DNA of 64,000 nucleotides from CAIXQW01 sp046049675 (GCA_046049675.1 JBJORA010000004.1:1-64000), one strand, 5' to 3'; positions 16,609-26,614 are shown, numbered from the stretch's first letter. Program-made: numbers and translations. The notes: generated by a model from the letters alone, not told the origin.

Positions 16609-17508
16609 TTAATACGCCCAAAGATCTTGCTCCTTGTTGAAAAGCATTTCTTTGATACGCTCGCTTTCTAGCTGACGATCAAGACCATTCTTGTATGCTG
16701 CGATATCAGCATCATCGTAGTTATTGAAAGTGCTCTTAGTAATAAAGCTTGAAAATCGGCGCTTCTCCATGAAGTCATCCCAAGTTTCGCGATGAATATC
16801 GTTGGCTGTATTGTAAACTTCGTACTTTACAAAAGTATTACGCGCTTCTGGATAGTAGATCCAAAATAAAGGTTGAGTACCCTTAAATTCATTGTCAGCA
16901 TCATAAACGTCTAACACAGGGCAAATACCCAAAATGTAGTGGCGCTCGCGACCTTGGACACGATCAAATACTACTTGCTCCTTAATACGGAAACGTGTAA
17001 CCTTAGTCGGGTCAAAATCCTTACGTGTAACCTTAATAGTTGTTGTACCAGTGGTAGGGTCAAATACAGAAGTAGAATCTTCTTTACCCATTATTAAAGA
17101 CTGCACATCGCTGTACGTCATAGGAGATGTAAAACGATCGTCCATAAATGGTGTCAACTCACCCTTCTTAAGTGCGTTGATCAATATTTCAATGAACATA
17201 CCGCCACCAGAGCCTTCGTCGCCAGGGTACATAAACGGAAAGTTTTGCTTTTGACGCGTATCAATTTCACGCCAAATTTTCTTTGCATACAAAACATCAT
17301 TCTCGCGAACACGCTGCCAAGGCACTACCTTGTTTACGTGTGGAACGCGATCAATGATACCATCAGGGCGAAGTGATGGTGCCCAATCGTCTTTAGTCTT
17401 TAAAAATTCAGACTGAGTTGGTGGATCAATTGTGCCACCAGTGCCACTTTGAGCAAAGCTTGCGATACAGAATGAATTTGCTACGATAGCTAAAAGTACT
17501 TTCTTCAT
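16609..17508 (-). CDS. gldN: Gliding motility / type IX secretion protein GldN
   Basis: A 299-residue periplasmic protein with signal peptide ending SFAQ (residue 20). GldN binds GldK to form the outer-membrane-associated periplasmic ring of the T9SS. Family landmarks include VLYAKKIWREIDTRQKQNFP, a GGGMFIEILINALKKGELT segment and EQVVFDRVQGRERHYILGICP. It is the last gene of gldK-L-M-N, 42 bp after gldM, and is followed by a strong terminator. Confidence 0.95.
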   Translation of the reverse strand: MKKVLLAIVANSFCIASFAQSGTGGTIDPPTQSEFLKTKDDWAPSLRPDGIIDRVPHVNKVVPWQRVRENDVLYAKKIWREIDTRQKQNFPFMYPGDEGSGGGMFIEILINALKKGELTPFMDDRFTSPMTYSDVQSLIMGKEDSTSVFDPTTGTTTIKVTRKDFDPTKVTRFRIKEQVVFDRVQGRERHYILGICPVLDVYDADNEFKGTQPLFWIYYPEARNTFVKYEVYNTANDIHRETWDDFMEKRRFSSFITKSTFNNYDDADIAAYKNGLDRQLESERIKEMLFNKEQDLWAY

Positions 17509-17550
17509 ACTCGGTATAAAATTACAATTATTTTTAGTTTTGTCAAAAAT

Positions 17551-19239
17551 TTAGAAGATTTTGAAGCTTATGTCTGGCATACTGCGTGTGCGCTTATCCG
17601 GACCAACAACCTTAATATCACTAAGCCATAGTTTATCGCCAGGCTTTAGGCTATTCATAACACGTTCTGCATTAGCATTACCACTAATAGAACCACCATT
17701 AATAACGGCGGTAATAAGATCGCTAGAACCTTTTTTAGCTACTTCAATCTTAAAGCTAGTAACCTTAAACGCTACATCCCACTCAAAATCTACTGGCATA
17801 CGAGGCTCAGGACCAAGCTGTGCACGTGCAATACTTGCTTGCAAGTTTCCACCCGTTTTGTTGCCAAAGTACATGATTGGAGGTGGAATTTCTTTGATCT
17901 TGTAAGTGAAAGTACCAAAGTCTTCTGTAGTACCATCAGTACGAGGTGCCGTAAGTCTAAGTGTACCTTTTGTGCCAGGAGCGCCGCTTGCACGAACAAA
18001 AAACTTATTTGCTGCAGCACCTGAGTTAACATAGCTAAGGTTTGAGCTTGGCGTTATTTGAATACGCTCAAATGGCACACCACTTGCTGACACTGTAATT
18101 GGATTATCTACACCTAGGTAGAACACCATCATCTTATCTAACTGAATAGAGGCAGCTGAAGAACCTACGAAGAATGTAAATGGTGTAGGCTTCAATGGAA
18201 CCATTTGCTTTTTGTTGGCATCAAAATATTGTCCACCAACCATAACTGTATTTTCGCCATTCTTACTTGGCGCAACAGAGATATTAGCCACACCATCTGT
18301 CATTCTGTATGCCTGTCCGTTTACGGTAATTACAGTACGGCTATCAGCTGGATTGTAAGCTCCAACCATCACCTGGCCAGTAAATTTCTCACCAGGTAAG
18401 ATGAAGCTACTTGCGCCTGCTAGGAAAGGTTTAAAGTCTGAAAAAGACTCCTCGATTTTAGCAGGAAGCTTAGTTGTATTTTCATTTTTTGCTTCTTTAA
18501 TTTTCCTTACATCAGTCTCACCAAATGCACGTGCCCAAATTTCATCAAGTACCATGCCTTCTGAATTGCGCACGTCATTAATATACTTATCCATGATGGT
18601 TACTGCGCCTACAGTTGGTACCATGTGGAAGTTAGCAAATGCCCAATCACCTTTAGGATTTCCTTCAGATGGATCAGCTGTGAATTCAAGCGGCAACATA
18701 GCCTCCATTTGAGCATTGCTGCCACTAAGGCGCATGCTATCTTCTGTTTCTAGCGGTACTAAAGCAGCAACATTAGTTTTATACCCTTGAAGTAATTCTA
18801 ACATAGCTTTAGCTTTTCCTTTACCTTCAGGCAACATTTCATGTGTTGCTGCATCCAGGTTCTCAGGGCTTTTGTAATCTGGCTTACCATCCTTGCCAGT
18901 AATCATACCACCACTGCTTTTGATGATATCTTGCTTGTACGTTTCAAGAATTGCTACCACACTGTCACTCATTGAGTGCACTTGCTTTGCATATTCAAGG
19001 CCAGCCAAAATTCGCGCTTTTTTGTCGGCGCTATATTTAGGGCTTGTGCTTGCAGCCGCAAAGCTCTCCAGACTCATTTCGTTCTTATCATCCAAAGACT
19101 TATTGCTTCGGTTGATACTTTTGTTGATTACCTTAAAGGCGTTTAGGATTTCGTTTGATACATTCAGTGCCAACAATGCTGTTAGTACTAAGTACATCAA
19201 GTTAATCATTAACTGCCTGGGTTCCTTAGGTATTGACAT
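17551..19239 (-). CDS. gldM: Gliding motility / type IX secretion motor protein GldM
   Basis: A 562-residue inner-membrane protein with one N-terminal transmembrane helix (LMINLMYLVLTALLALNV, about 10-28) and a large periplasmic region. The region begins with a helical bundle and continues with beta-domains. With GldL it forms the proton-driven T9SS motor, and its periplasmic rod reaches the GldK/GldN ring. The start MSIPKEPRQLMINLMYLVLT is characteristic of the family. It follows gldL by 59 bp in the operon. Confidence 0.96.
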   Translation of the reverse strand: MSIPKEPRQLMINLMYLVLTALLALNVSNEILNAFKVINKSINRSNKSLDDKNEMSLESFAAASTSPKYSADKKARILAGLEYAKQVHSMSDSVVAILETYKQDIIKSSGGMITGKDGKPDYKSPENLDAATHEMLPEGKGKAKAMLELLQGYKTNVAALVPLETEDSMRLSGSNAQMEAMLPLEFTADPSEGNPKGDWAFANFHMVPTVGAVTIMDKYINDVRNSEGMVLDEIWARAFGETDVRKIKEAKNENTTKLPAKIEESFSDFKPFLAGASSFILPGEKFTGQVMVGAYNPADSRTVITVNGQAYRMTDGVANISVAPSKNGENTVMVGGQYFDANKKQMVPLKPTPFTFFVGSSAASIQLDKMMVFYLGVDNPITVSASGVPFERIQITPSSNLSYVNSGAAANKFFVRASGAPGTKGTLRLTAPRTDGTTEDFGTFTYKIKEIPPPIMYFGNKTGGNLQASIARAQLGPEPRMPVDFEWDVAFKVTSFKIEVAKKGSSDLITAVINGGSISGNANAERVMNSLKPGDKLWLSDIKVVGPDKRTRSMPDISFKIF

Positions 19240-19298
19240 TACTTACTCCTTTGTTTAAAAAATTACTTTAATTGGTTTAGGTAAGAGAGTAATATCTA

Positions 19299-20135
19299 CT
19301 AGCGACCTTGCATCGCGTTTAGCATATTGCCGTAAATTGAGTTGAGTGAACCAAGATTGCGCGCTAATGCTGCGATTTGATCTTTCGCTTTGTTAGCATC
19401 TTCTGCGCTGCTGCTCATAGCTTCTGTTGCGTTCACAAGGCTACCATAAAACTTATTCATTGTTTTTAGGTGATTGTTTGCCTCGTTAAGCTCCATTTCG
19501 TATACGCTGTTTAAGCTGCCCAAGTTCTTAGTCATTGTTTGCATAGCCACGTTAAACTGACCTGCAGTTTCGCTAGCTGCGTTAAAGCTATTGAATGCTG
19601 TTGTTGCATTTTGGAATGTGTCTTTCATCGTTCCCAATGCGCCAGCTGCTTCTTTTGTTTTGTTTGTAAAATCGCTTGTTGCAGCAACCACGTTGCTTAC
19701 ATCACGCATTTGATTTACTGTTTCGCCAAACTTGCTGAAGTTGTCGTTTAACTTACGTAGGTTAGCAGGTGTAATTTCTGCATCGCTCAACATCTTATCA
19801 AGTTCGCTTGTAGCGCTTGGATTATTGCTGCCACCTAATGCAATATTTTGTGGTTGAAACTTAATGCCTTTTTTGAAAGCTTCTACTTGCGGATTCTCAG
19901 TAATGTTTGGGTAGTAACGCTCCCAATAGTAATCTTTATGTGGTGGTAAAATACCAAGTAATATAAAGATAAACGCCTCGGTACACATACCTACCATAAG
20001 CATTGTACTTGCAATTGGCCAGTGCTCAAGTTTGGCAAGTGCTCCAATCAATACGATTGCCGCTCCCACACCAATGATAAAATTCTTAAGATACTTACCG
20101 TTCTTCGTTTCAAAAAATAAAGCAATCGATTTCAT
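19299..20135 (-). CDS. gldL: Gliding motility / type IX secretion motor protein GldL
   Basis: A 278-residue inner-membrane protein with two transmembrane helices (about 18-36 and 44-64), followed by a cytosolic domain rich in Asn, Ala and Thr with long helices. The glutamate in AKLEHWP, just after the first helix, and the acidic residue of the second helix (CTEAF) fit the proton-conducting residues described for GldL (assignment by position, inference). The cytosolic tail is long compared with well-known GldL proteins. Confidence 0.95.
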   Translation of the reverse strand: MKSIALFFETKNGKYLKNFIIGVGAAIVLIGALAKLEHWPIASTMLMVGMCTEAFIFILLGILPPHKDYYWERYYPNITENPQVEAFKKGIKFQPQNIALGGSNNPSATSELDKMLSDAEITPANLRKLNDNFSKFGETVNQMRDVSNVVAATSDFTNKTKEAAGALGTMKDTFQNATTAFNSFNAASETAGQFNVAMQTMTKNLGSLNSVYEMELNEANNHLKTMNKFYGSLVNATEAMSSSAEDANKAKDQIAALARNLGSLNSIYGNMLNAMQGR

Positions 20136-20186
20136 TCTTTCTCTCTGTTCTGATTATTATATTATATGTTGTATACTTTGTATTCT

Positions 20187-21485
20187 TTATTTTCTTGCGC
20201 TAGGAGGACGATTAGTCATAGCCGCAGAAATATTTGGTGTCATGCAACGGAAGCCGATGTATGCCTTAGCTGTATCAGCAAATTCCCAATCGCGTGTACC
20301 ATTCTGTAAATAGTATTGTACATCCTTCCAGCTACCACCACGAATTACCTTACGCTTTAACCATGCTGGATCACCATCTTTTGTTTGCATACGTGTTTCT
20401 GGACTAAGATCACCAGCGCTTTGGTGACTATTTGTAACAAAACTACTTGTAGTCCACTCGCTAACGTTACCTGCCATATTATATAAGCCATAATCGTTTG
20501 GCCAATAGCTATTAACTGGTTGCGTATATAAACCACCATCAGCACCATAGTTACCGCGGTTTGGTTTGAAGTTTGCTAAGTAGCAACCTTTCTTGTTAAT
20601 GATGTAAGGACCACCCCAAGGGAAAGGACTTTGGTTTAAGCCGCCACGTGCTGCCCACTCCCACTCTGCCTCTGTAGGTAAGCGGAATTCACCTTCTGTG
20701 TATTGCTTTTTGCTTTCGCGATAATTTCTCCAAAGTTGTGTACGCCAGTGGCAAAATGCATTGGCTTGATTCCATGTAACACCCACAACTGGATAGTTAT
20801 CAAAAGCTTTGAACCAGTTATATTGTTGTGCAATAGGCTCGTTGTATGCATAGCTGAACATTTTTACCCAAACAGTTGTATCTGGATAGATGCGAAGGCT
20901 ATAAGATTTCTTCTTGAATGTACTTCTGTCTACATCGATACCAGCGCGGTTCATTTCGTCGTAATCATAAGCTTCGTAATTGTAAACTAGTTTACCACGG
21001 TTGTCGAACAACTTGCGGCCAGTTACACTCTGCTCAGCAGGGATAAACATAGTAGCAAGACCTTCTTGAACCTCTTCTGTATTCCACTTTACCTTTTGCT
21101 TCCAATCAATCATTTCAGCACCGGTAATATCGTCGGTCTTTGTCAAACCAAGCATTGCATGTGCAATACTATCGCGTACCCACTCAGTGAATTGGCGATA
21201 CTCGGCATTGCTAATTTCTGTAGCATCCATGTAAAAGCCAAACATTTGCACTGTACGATTTTTGTTATCGCCACCGTTCTTTACATCTTGGTCACTGTTG
21301 CCCATACGTAATATACCACTAGGTACCCACGTCATACCCAATGGCACTGGCGCGGTGTAATTAGTTGCGTAGCTTGCGCCAACAACTTGACCCTGTGGAT
21401 TAGTATTGCTACTTCCTCCGCCGCAGCTGCTTAGTAAAGCCGCGAACAACACTGTTAATAACCCCTGTGATACTAATTTCATCAT
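20187..21485 (-). CDS. gldK: Gliding motility / type IX secretion lipoprotein GldK
   Basis: A 432-residue outer-membrane lipoprotein (lipobox LSSC, C21) with a formylglycine-generating-enzyme-like domain. FGE-fold motifs are visible: MTWVPSGILRMGNSDQD, GVTWNQANAFCHWRTQ, FRLPTEAEWEWAARGG, YNMAGNVSEWTTS and VIRGGSWKD. In GldK the fold is structural: with GldN it builds the periplasmic ring of the T9SS. It is the first gene of the gldKLMN operon and has the best-matching promoter in the window. Confidence 0.95.
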   Translation of the reverse strand: MMKLVSQGLLTVLFAALLSSCGGGSSNTNPQGQVVGASYATNYTAPVPLGMTWVPSGILRMGNSDQDVKNGGDNKNRTVQMFGFYMDATEISNAEYRQFTEWVRDSIAHAMLGLTKTDDITGAEMIDWKQKVKWNTEEVQEGLATMFIPAEQSVTGRKLFDNRGKLVYNYEAYDYDEMNRAGIDVDRSTFKKKSYSLRIYPDTTVWVKMFSYAYNEPIAQQYNWFKAFDNYPVVGVTWNQANAFCHWRTQLWRNYRESKKQYTEGEFRLPTEAEWEWAARGGLNQSPFPWGGPYIINKKGCYLANFKPNRGNYGADGGLYTQPVNSYWPNDYGLYNMAGNVSEWTTSSFVTNSHQSAGDLSPETRMQTKDGDPAWLKRKVIRGGSWKDVQYYLQNGTRDWEFADTAKAYIGFRCMTPNISAAMTNRPPSARK

Positions 21486-21510
21486 ATGTGTTTTATACTT
21501 ATGCAGTTAG

Positions 21511-21541
21511 CAAATGTATTCAATTTCCAGTAAACACCAAA
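21511..21541 (-). promoter_or_regulatory. Promoter of gldKLMN
   Basis: Minus strand: -33 TTTG (21538-21541), 19-bp spacer, -7 TACATTTG (21511-21518). This is a consensus Bacteroidota promoter, with a predicted 5' leader of about 20 bases. Confidence 0.75.
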
Positions 21542-21622
21542 GCTATTGTTAAAATAGATAAAATGATATACACAAGCTAGCGTAAAACGCTGGTTTGCAA
21601 TCACTTATCGCAGTAGTTTTGA

Positions 21623-21765
21623 ATTGTCCCCTGTTCCTTAAATTTTTTCGCTCGGCAAATAACAACAATAATCTTACACAAAAAAATTATTCTCGCTAAA
21701 TAGCGGAGCAAGTCGCTTGTTCGTAGATTGTTCCCCTCTCTTTGAATGTTGCGCTTGGTAAATAA
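21623..21765. repeat. Diverged direct repeat upstream of gldK
   Basis: Two segments of about 40 bp, at about 21623-21662 and 21727-21765 (offset 104), share the order ATTGT, CCCCT, a T-rich stretch with AAT, CGCT, GG and AAATAA. Identity is moderate. The rest of the 370-bp gap between hemD and gldK shows no gene. Confidence 0.35.
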
Positions 21766-21854
21766 ACGACTTCTATTTCAGAATTATTGTGTTTAATTGG
21801 CTTGTGCGGTAAGCAGCCATTAAAATGCGGCAAGCATGACATTAGACATGCTTT

Positions 21855-22643
21855 TTACTTCTGCGTTTGCAAAAATTGCTCTAGTGCTCCAACCATGCTA
21901 GGCGCATGTGGTAAAGGTGCTGGGATATTTACGACAAAACCATAGTCTTCGATGGCCTTGCAGGTTGCAGCGCCGAATGCGCCAAGCAAAGTACCGTTTT
22001 GTTTGTATTGTGGTACACTATCTATAAGACTTCTAAACCCACCTGGGCTAAACAGCACAATTAGGTCTGGTTTTTTACTAAGTAATTCGCTTACATCATT
22101 ATTTACAGTTCTAAACAATGTTGCTTCTGCAAACGATACACCTAATTGCTGCAAGTGTGCACAGAGTTCATTTCGGTAGGCATCACTATTAGGTACAATA
22201 TAACTGTCCTTAGTCTTTTGCTTAGCAATGCAACGCAGCAAGGTTTTAAGCGTGCCATCTGTCGCATGAAAAACTTTTCGCTTTCTATAATGGATAAACT
22301 TCTGTAAGTACAATGCAACAGCTTCTGTGATGCAGAAGTACTTCATGTCTGGATTAATCTTGTGACGCATTTCTTCGCATAGTCGAAAAAAATGGTCTAC
22401 AGCATATCTACTTGTAAATACAACTGCTGTATGTGCAGCTAAGTCTATTTTTTGTTGTCGGAATTCTTTGCAGGTTACGCCTTCTACGCTTACAAAGGGG
22501 CAGAAACTCAACTTCACGCCATATTTCTTCTCTAAATCGAAATATGGGCTGCGTTCAGCCTCTGGTCTAGCTTGCGAAATCAATATATGTTTCACGCGCT
22601 TTCTCTTCTCAGCACTTTTTTTGCTCTTGTCGCTAACCTCCAT
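21855..22643 (-). CDS. hemD: Uroporphyrinogen-III synthase
   Basis: A 262-residue HemD-type protein that cyclises hydroxymethylbilane to uroporphyrinogen III in haem and B12 synthesis. Landmarks: ILISQARPEAERSPYFDLEK (first strand-helix), AVVFTSRYAVDHFFRL and LIVLFSPGGFRSLIDSV. GAFGAATCKAIEDYGF is the family's conserved C-terminal segment. Sequence conservation in this family is low, but all positions agree. The gene lies upstream of gldK on the same strand, separated by 369 bp. Confidence 0.88.
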   Translation of the reverse strand: MEVSDKSKKSAEKRKRVKHILISQARPEAERSPYFDLEKKYGVKLSFCPFVSVEGVTCKEFRQQKIDLAAHTAVVFTSRYAVDHFFRLCEEMRHKINPDMKYFCITEAVALYLQKFIHYRKRKVFHATDGTLKTLLRCIAKQKTKDSYIVPNSDAYRNELCAHLQQLGVSFAEATLFRTVNNDVSELLSKKPDLIVLFSPGGFRSLIDSVPQYKQNGTLLGAFGAATCKAIEDYGFVVNIPAPLPHAPSMVGALEQFLQTQK

Positions 22644-22731
22644 ACTGTAGCACTACATGTAGCCCTAGCAGAGGTAATACAAACTGCTTCTGCAATATGC
22701 CCCCCGCGAAAGGCCGTAGTTTTACGATTGC

Positions 22732-22739
22732 AAAAGTAG
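22732..22739 (-). promoter_or_regulatory. -7 element of hemD
   Basis: TACTTTTG on the minus strand, about 88 bases upstream of the hemD ATG. No -33 box at the expected distance. Confidence 0.4.
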
Positions 22740-22891
22740 CGTAAAAACCGTAATATGGTAAAAAATCAAATAAACGTATGCAAATTATACTCTTGGCTGC
22801 TCAAATATGGCATGCCTTAAAACTTGTAAAGCAATTGAACAAGAAAAATTACAGTTTAGTTGTACACAAGGCATGTGCGTAAATTAGAAAA

Positions 22892-23125
22892 TTAGCCCTT
22901 TTTCGCTGTGGGTGGGCTTTTGCACATACTGTGTATTTTATATCCACAAGTTGTGAAAAAGCAGTGCCTTGGCAATTTCTTGATTCGAATATCTTCGTTG
23001 CCGCTTTGCGTTTCTCGCAGGGTTTCTAAGCCTCGGTTTTTAGTTTTGAGATTATCAACTGACGCTCTTATGGCAAGCCAAGCAATTACCCAATTGCAGC
23101 ATGTTGATTTAGAGCGATGAGGCAT
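22892..23125 (-). CDS. Possible 77-residue Cys-rich small protein with strong Shine-Dalgarno
   Basis: An ORF starting at 23125 with GGAGGTGA ending two bases before its ATG, a near-perfect Shine-Dalgarno that is rare in this window. The product begins MPHRSKSTCCNWVIAWLAIR and has six cysteines, several near the C-terminus (CFFTTCGYK, HSMCKS). I recognise no family. A weak hairpin (AGCCC/GGGCT) spans the stop. The same interval contains inverted repeats (for example GCAATT/AATTGC at 23082-23097), so it might instead be a structured RNA. The 574-bp gap between hemD and nrdJ holds no other gene. Confidence 0.35.
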   Translation of the reverse strand: MPHRSKSTCCNWVIAWLAIRASVDNLKTKNRGLETLRETQSGNEDIRIKKLPRHCFFTTCGYKIHSMCKSPPTAKKG

Positions 23126-23217
23126 AGTCACCTCCAAAGAAAATGAAAGCAAAAATTTAAGCGATAGTAAGTAAGCACCAACAGCATATTAAACCACATT
23201 AAAAAAGCAGTATTTGC

Positions 23218-26200
23218 ATGAAGAAAAAAACCAGCAGCAACGGCCTAGTGTTTAACAGACACTTTACGGTAGAGGGAACTAGTGTCTATGACCAGTTTGA
23301 GTACGATTACCGAACGTCGGTGATTAAAAACCCAAATGGTAGTATTGTATTTGAACTAAAAGATATTGAAGTTCCAAAGCATTGGAGTCAGATTGCAACC
23401 GATATACTTGCACAAAAATATTTCCGTAAGGCTGGTGTGCCACAAGCTGATGGTACGCTGGGTAGAGAAACAAGTGTAAAACAAGTGGCTCATCGTATGG
23501 CGCATTGCTGGCGCAAGTGGGCAGAGGAGTACAACTACTTTGCTGACGATGCTAGTGCACAAATTTTTTACGAAGAATTAGTTTATTCAATACTAAATCA
23601 AAGCTGTGTGCCTAATAGTCCGCAGTGGTTTAATACTGGCTTACACAGTAGCTATGGTATTACAGGTTCGCCGCAAGGTCACTATTTTGTAAATCCAAAA
23701 ACTGGTGAATTAGAAAAGAGTCAAAATGCATACGAGCGTCCGCAACCACATGCTTGTTTTATACTTAGCGTAAACGACGATTTAGTAAATGATGGTGGCA
23801 TTATGGACTTATGGGTTCGTGAGGCGCGCATCTTTAAGTATGGTAGTGGTGTTGGTACCAACTACAGTAATATCCGTGGCGAAGGCGAAAAGCTAAGTGG
23901 TGGTGGTACAAGTAGTGGTTTGATGAGCTTCTTAAAAATTGGTGACCGTGCTGCTGGTGCAATTAAGAGTGGCGGTACTACACGTCGTGCTGCTAAAATG
24001 GTGTGCCTTGATATGGACCACCCAGAAATTTTAGATTTCGTTAATTGGAAAGTAGAAGAAGAGAAGAAAGTAAAAGCATTAATTGATGCTGGTTATGCTA
24101 GCGACTACGAAGGTGAAGCTTACCGTACTGTAAGCGGACAAAATAGCAATAACAGTGTGCGTGTGCCAAATAGTTTCTTTAAGAAATTAGACGCAGGCGA
24201 ACCATGGGAATTGAAAGCGCGTACAGATGGCAGCACCATGAAAACGGTTGATAGCCAAAAACTATGGGACGATATAGCTTATGCCGCTTGGAGTTGTGCA
24301 GACCCTGGTTTGCAATACGATACAACGATTAACGAATGGCATACTTGCCCTGAGGGCGGTCCGATTCGTGCAAGTAATCCTTGTAGCGAGTATATGTTCT
24401 TAGACAATACTGCTTGTAATCTTGCGAGTGTAAACTTGCGTCGTTTTTATAACGATGATACCAATGTATTTGATGTAACTGGTTACGAATATATCTGCCG
24501 CTTGTGGACAGTAGTTTTGGAAACAAGTGTATTAATGGCACAGTTCCCAAGTAAAGAAGTTGCACAATTGAGCTACGATTATCGTACACTCGGTTTAGGC
24601 TTTGCTAACTTAGGAAGTTTATTGATGGTACGTGGCATTGCTTACGATAGCGAAGAGGCTCGTGCAATTGGTGGTGCGCTTACTGCAATCATGACTGGTG
24701 TGTGTTATAGCACTAGTGCAGAGATGGCGAAACACCTTGGTACATTTGCCCGTTACGAAGAAAATAAGCACCACATGTTACGTGTAATGCGCAACCACCG
24801 CGCTGCTGCGTACGACGCACAAGAAGCTTACGAAGGCTTAGAAATAAAACCAACAGGTATTAATGCAAAGTATTGTCCAGAAGATTTATTGGCTGCTGCA
24901 ACACGAGCGTGGGATACAGCGGTGCAACTTGGTGAGCAATACGGTTATCGCAATGCGCAAACAACTGTAATTGCACCAACAGGTACAATTGGTTTAGTAA
25001 TGGATTGCGACACAACTGGTGTTGAACCAGATTTTGCGCTAGTGAAATTTAAGAAGCTAAGTGGTGGTGGATACTTTAAAATTATCAATCAGAGTATACC
25101 AACAGCCTTGCGCAACTTAGGTTATAAGCCAACAGAAATTGAAGAGATAGTACAATACGCAAAAGGTAGTGGCAACTTCAAGAATTCCCCTTTCATCAAC
25201 CACGATACACTAAAAGCAAAAGGCTTTAGCGAAGATGATCTTGCTGTATTAGATAAGGCTGTTGAAAGTAGCTTTGAAATTGGCTTTGTATTCAACATGT
25301 TTACATTGGGCGAGGCTTGTATGCAGCGTTTAGGTTTTATGCCAGAGCAGTACAACAATTTTGACTTTGTATTATTAGAAGCACTTGGTTATACCGACGA
25401 CGAAATAGAAGCAGCAAACGACTACGTATGTGGTACAATGATGCTAGAAGGTGCTCCTCATTTGAAAGACGAACATCTATCTGTATTTGATTGCGCAAAT
25501 AAATGTGGCAAGAAAGGTGAGCGCTATATTCATGCACACGGCCACATCAAAATGATGGCTGCTTGTCAACCATTCTTGAGCGGTGCTATTAGTAAAACCA
25601 TCAACTTGCCACATGAAGCAAGCGTTGAAGAAATTAAAGATTGCTATTACTTAAGCTGGCAGCTTGGTATTAAAGCAAATGCTCTTTACCGCGATGGTAG
25701 TAAGTTGAGTCAACCACTTAGCAATAAGAGTGATAAGAAGGCAAAGAAAACAGAAGTTGAAGCAACTGAAGTTGAGGTAAGCAATGTACAAGTTACGGCT
25801 GATGCACCTGTGCATTTAAGTCTTGGTGAAACAAGTGTAGAAGATTTACTTGTAGAGCTAAGCAAGCGCATGGAAGCAAGTACAGATACTAAACTTAAGC
25901 GTGAACTAAGTCGTATTGTAGAGCGCAAGCAATTGCCAGCGAAACGTCGTGGTTATACGATTAAGAGTAAAGTTGGCGGACAAGCAGTGTTCTTACGTAC
26001 AGGCGAGTACAGCGATGGTACTTTAGGTGAAATCTTTATTGATATGGCCAAAGAAGGTGCTACAATGCGTAGTTTGCTTAACTGCTTTGCCATTGCTGTA
26101 AGTATTGGCTTGCAATATGGTGTGCCATTAGAAGAGTTTGTAGACAAATTTATCTTTACTCGTTTTGAACCAGCGGGTATGGTAAGTCACCCTAATATTA

Positions 26201-26592
26201 AAAATGCGACAAGTATAGTAGACTATATCTTTAGAGCTTTAGGCTACGAGTATTTACATCGTACAGATTTAGTGCACGTTGTAGGCGAGAGTATAGAAGA
26301 TACTTACAATGCGCCAGAAATAGGCACAGAAAGCCATGCACGTGTGACAGCAATGGCGGCAGCGCCAGCAGGTATGCGTCCAATTGCAGTAGCTACAAGC
26401 GCTAGTACAGCAACTGTTGCAAGCACAAGTACAGAAAGCAATGCAAAGAGCAATGCCAATGCAGTTGAACTAAAGAAGCTGATGGGTACTAGTGCAGATG
26501 CGCCTAGCTGTCGTAGTTGTGGCAATATCACGATGCGCAATGGTACATGTTATATGTGTCCGAATTGTGGTTCTACAACAGGATGTAGCTAG
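23218..26592 (+). CDS. nrdJ: Adenosylcobalamin-dependent (class II) ribonucleotide reductase
   Basis: A 1124-residue class II ribonucleotide reductase converting ribonucleotides to deoxyribonucleotides, using adenosylcobalamin to generate a thiyl radical. Active-site N387, C389 and E391 lie in SNPCSEYMF. The redox cysteine pair fits C180 (HACFIL) and C400 (TACNLASVNL), with the 11-residue spacing of the class. FANLGSLLMVRGIAYD and APTGTIGLVMDCDTTGVEPD are further landmarks. A Lys/Glu-rich linker (about 835-860) leads to a C-terminal region ending in a Cys-rich tail (CRSC...CYMCPNC), the thioredoxin-interacting or zinc element. A strong terminator follows. I see no B12 riboswitch in the leader. 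Confidence 0.96.
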   Translation: MKKKTSSNGLVFNRHFTVEGTSVYDQFEYDYRTSVIKNPNGSIVFELKDIEVPKHWSQIATDILAQKYFRKAGVPQADGTLGRETSVKQVAHRMAHCWRKWAEEYNYFADDASAQIFYEELVYSILNQSCVPNSPQWFNTGLHSSYGITGSPQGHYFVNPKTGELEKSQNAYERPQPHACFILSVNDDLVNDGGIMDLWVREARIFKYGSGVGTNYSNIRGEGEKLSGGGTSSGLMSFLKIGDRAAGAIKSGGTTRRAAKMVCLDMDHPEILDFVNWKVEEEKKVKALIDAGYASDYEGEAYRTVSGQNSNNSVRVPNSFFKKLDAGEPWELKARTDGSTMKTVDSQKLWDDIAYAAWSCADPGLQYDTTINEWHTCPEGGPIRASNPCSEYMFLDNTACNLASVNLRRFYNDDTNVFDVTGYEYICRLWTVVLETSVLMAQFPSKEVAQLSYDYRTLGLGFANLGSLLMVRGIAYDSEEARAIGGALTAIMTGVCYSTSAEMAKHLGTFARYEENKHHMLRVMRNHRAAAYDAQEAYEGLEIKPTGINAKYCPEDLLAAATRAWDTAVQLGEQYGYRNAQTTVIAPTGTIGLVMDCDTTGVEPDFALVKFKKLSGGGYFKIINQSIPTALRNLGYKPTEIEEIVQYAKGSGNFKNSPFINHDTLKAKGFSEDDLAVLDKAVESSFEIGFVFNMFTLGEACMQRLGFMPEQYNNFDFVLLEALGYTDDEIEAANDYVCGTMMLEGAPHLKDEHLSVFDCANKCGKKGERYIHAHGHIKMMAACQPFLSGAISKTINLPHEASVEEIKDCYYLSWQLGIKANALYRDGSKLSQPLSNKSDKKAKKTEVEATEVEVSNVQVTADAPVHLSLGETSVEDLLVELSKRMEASTDTKLKRELSRIVERKQLPAKRRGYTIKSKVGGQAVFLRTGEYSDGTLGEIFIDMAKEGATMRSLLNCFAIAVSIGLQYGVPLEEFVDKFIFTRFEPAGMVSHPNIKNATSIVDYIFRALGYEYLHRTDLVHVVGESIEDTYNAPEIGTESHARVTAMAAAPAGMRPIAVATSASTATVASTSTESNAKSNANAVELKKLMGTSADAPSCRSCGNITMRNGTCYMCPNCGSTTGCS

Positions 26593-26614
26593 ATACTAAT
26601 TAGTACAAATTTTG

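Noticed and set aside
22644..23217. B12 riboswitch upstream of nrdJ
   Set aside because: Expected for a B12-dependent enzyme, but I could not find the B12-box or the conserved core stems on either strand.
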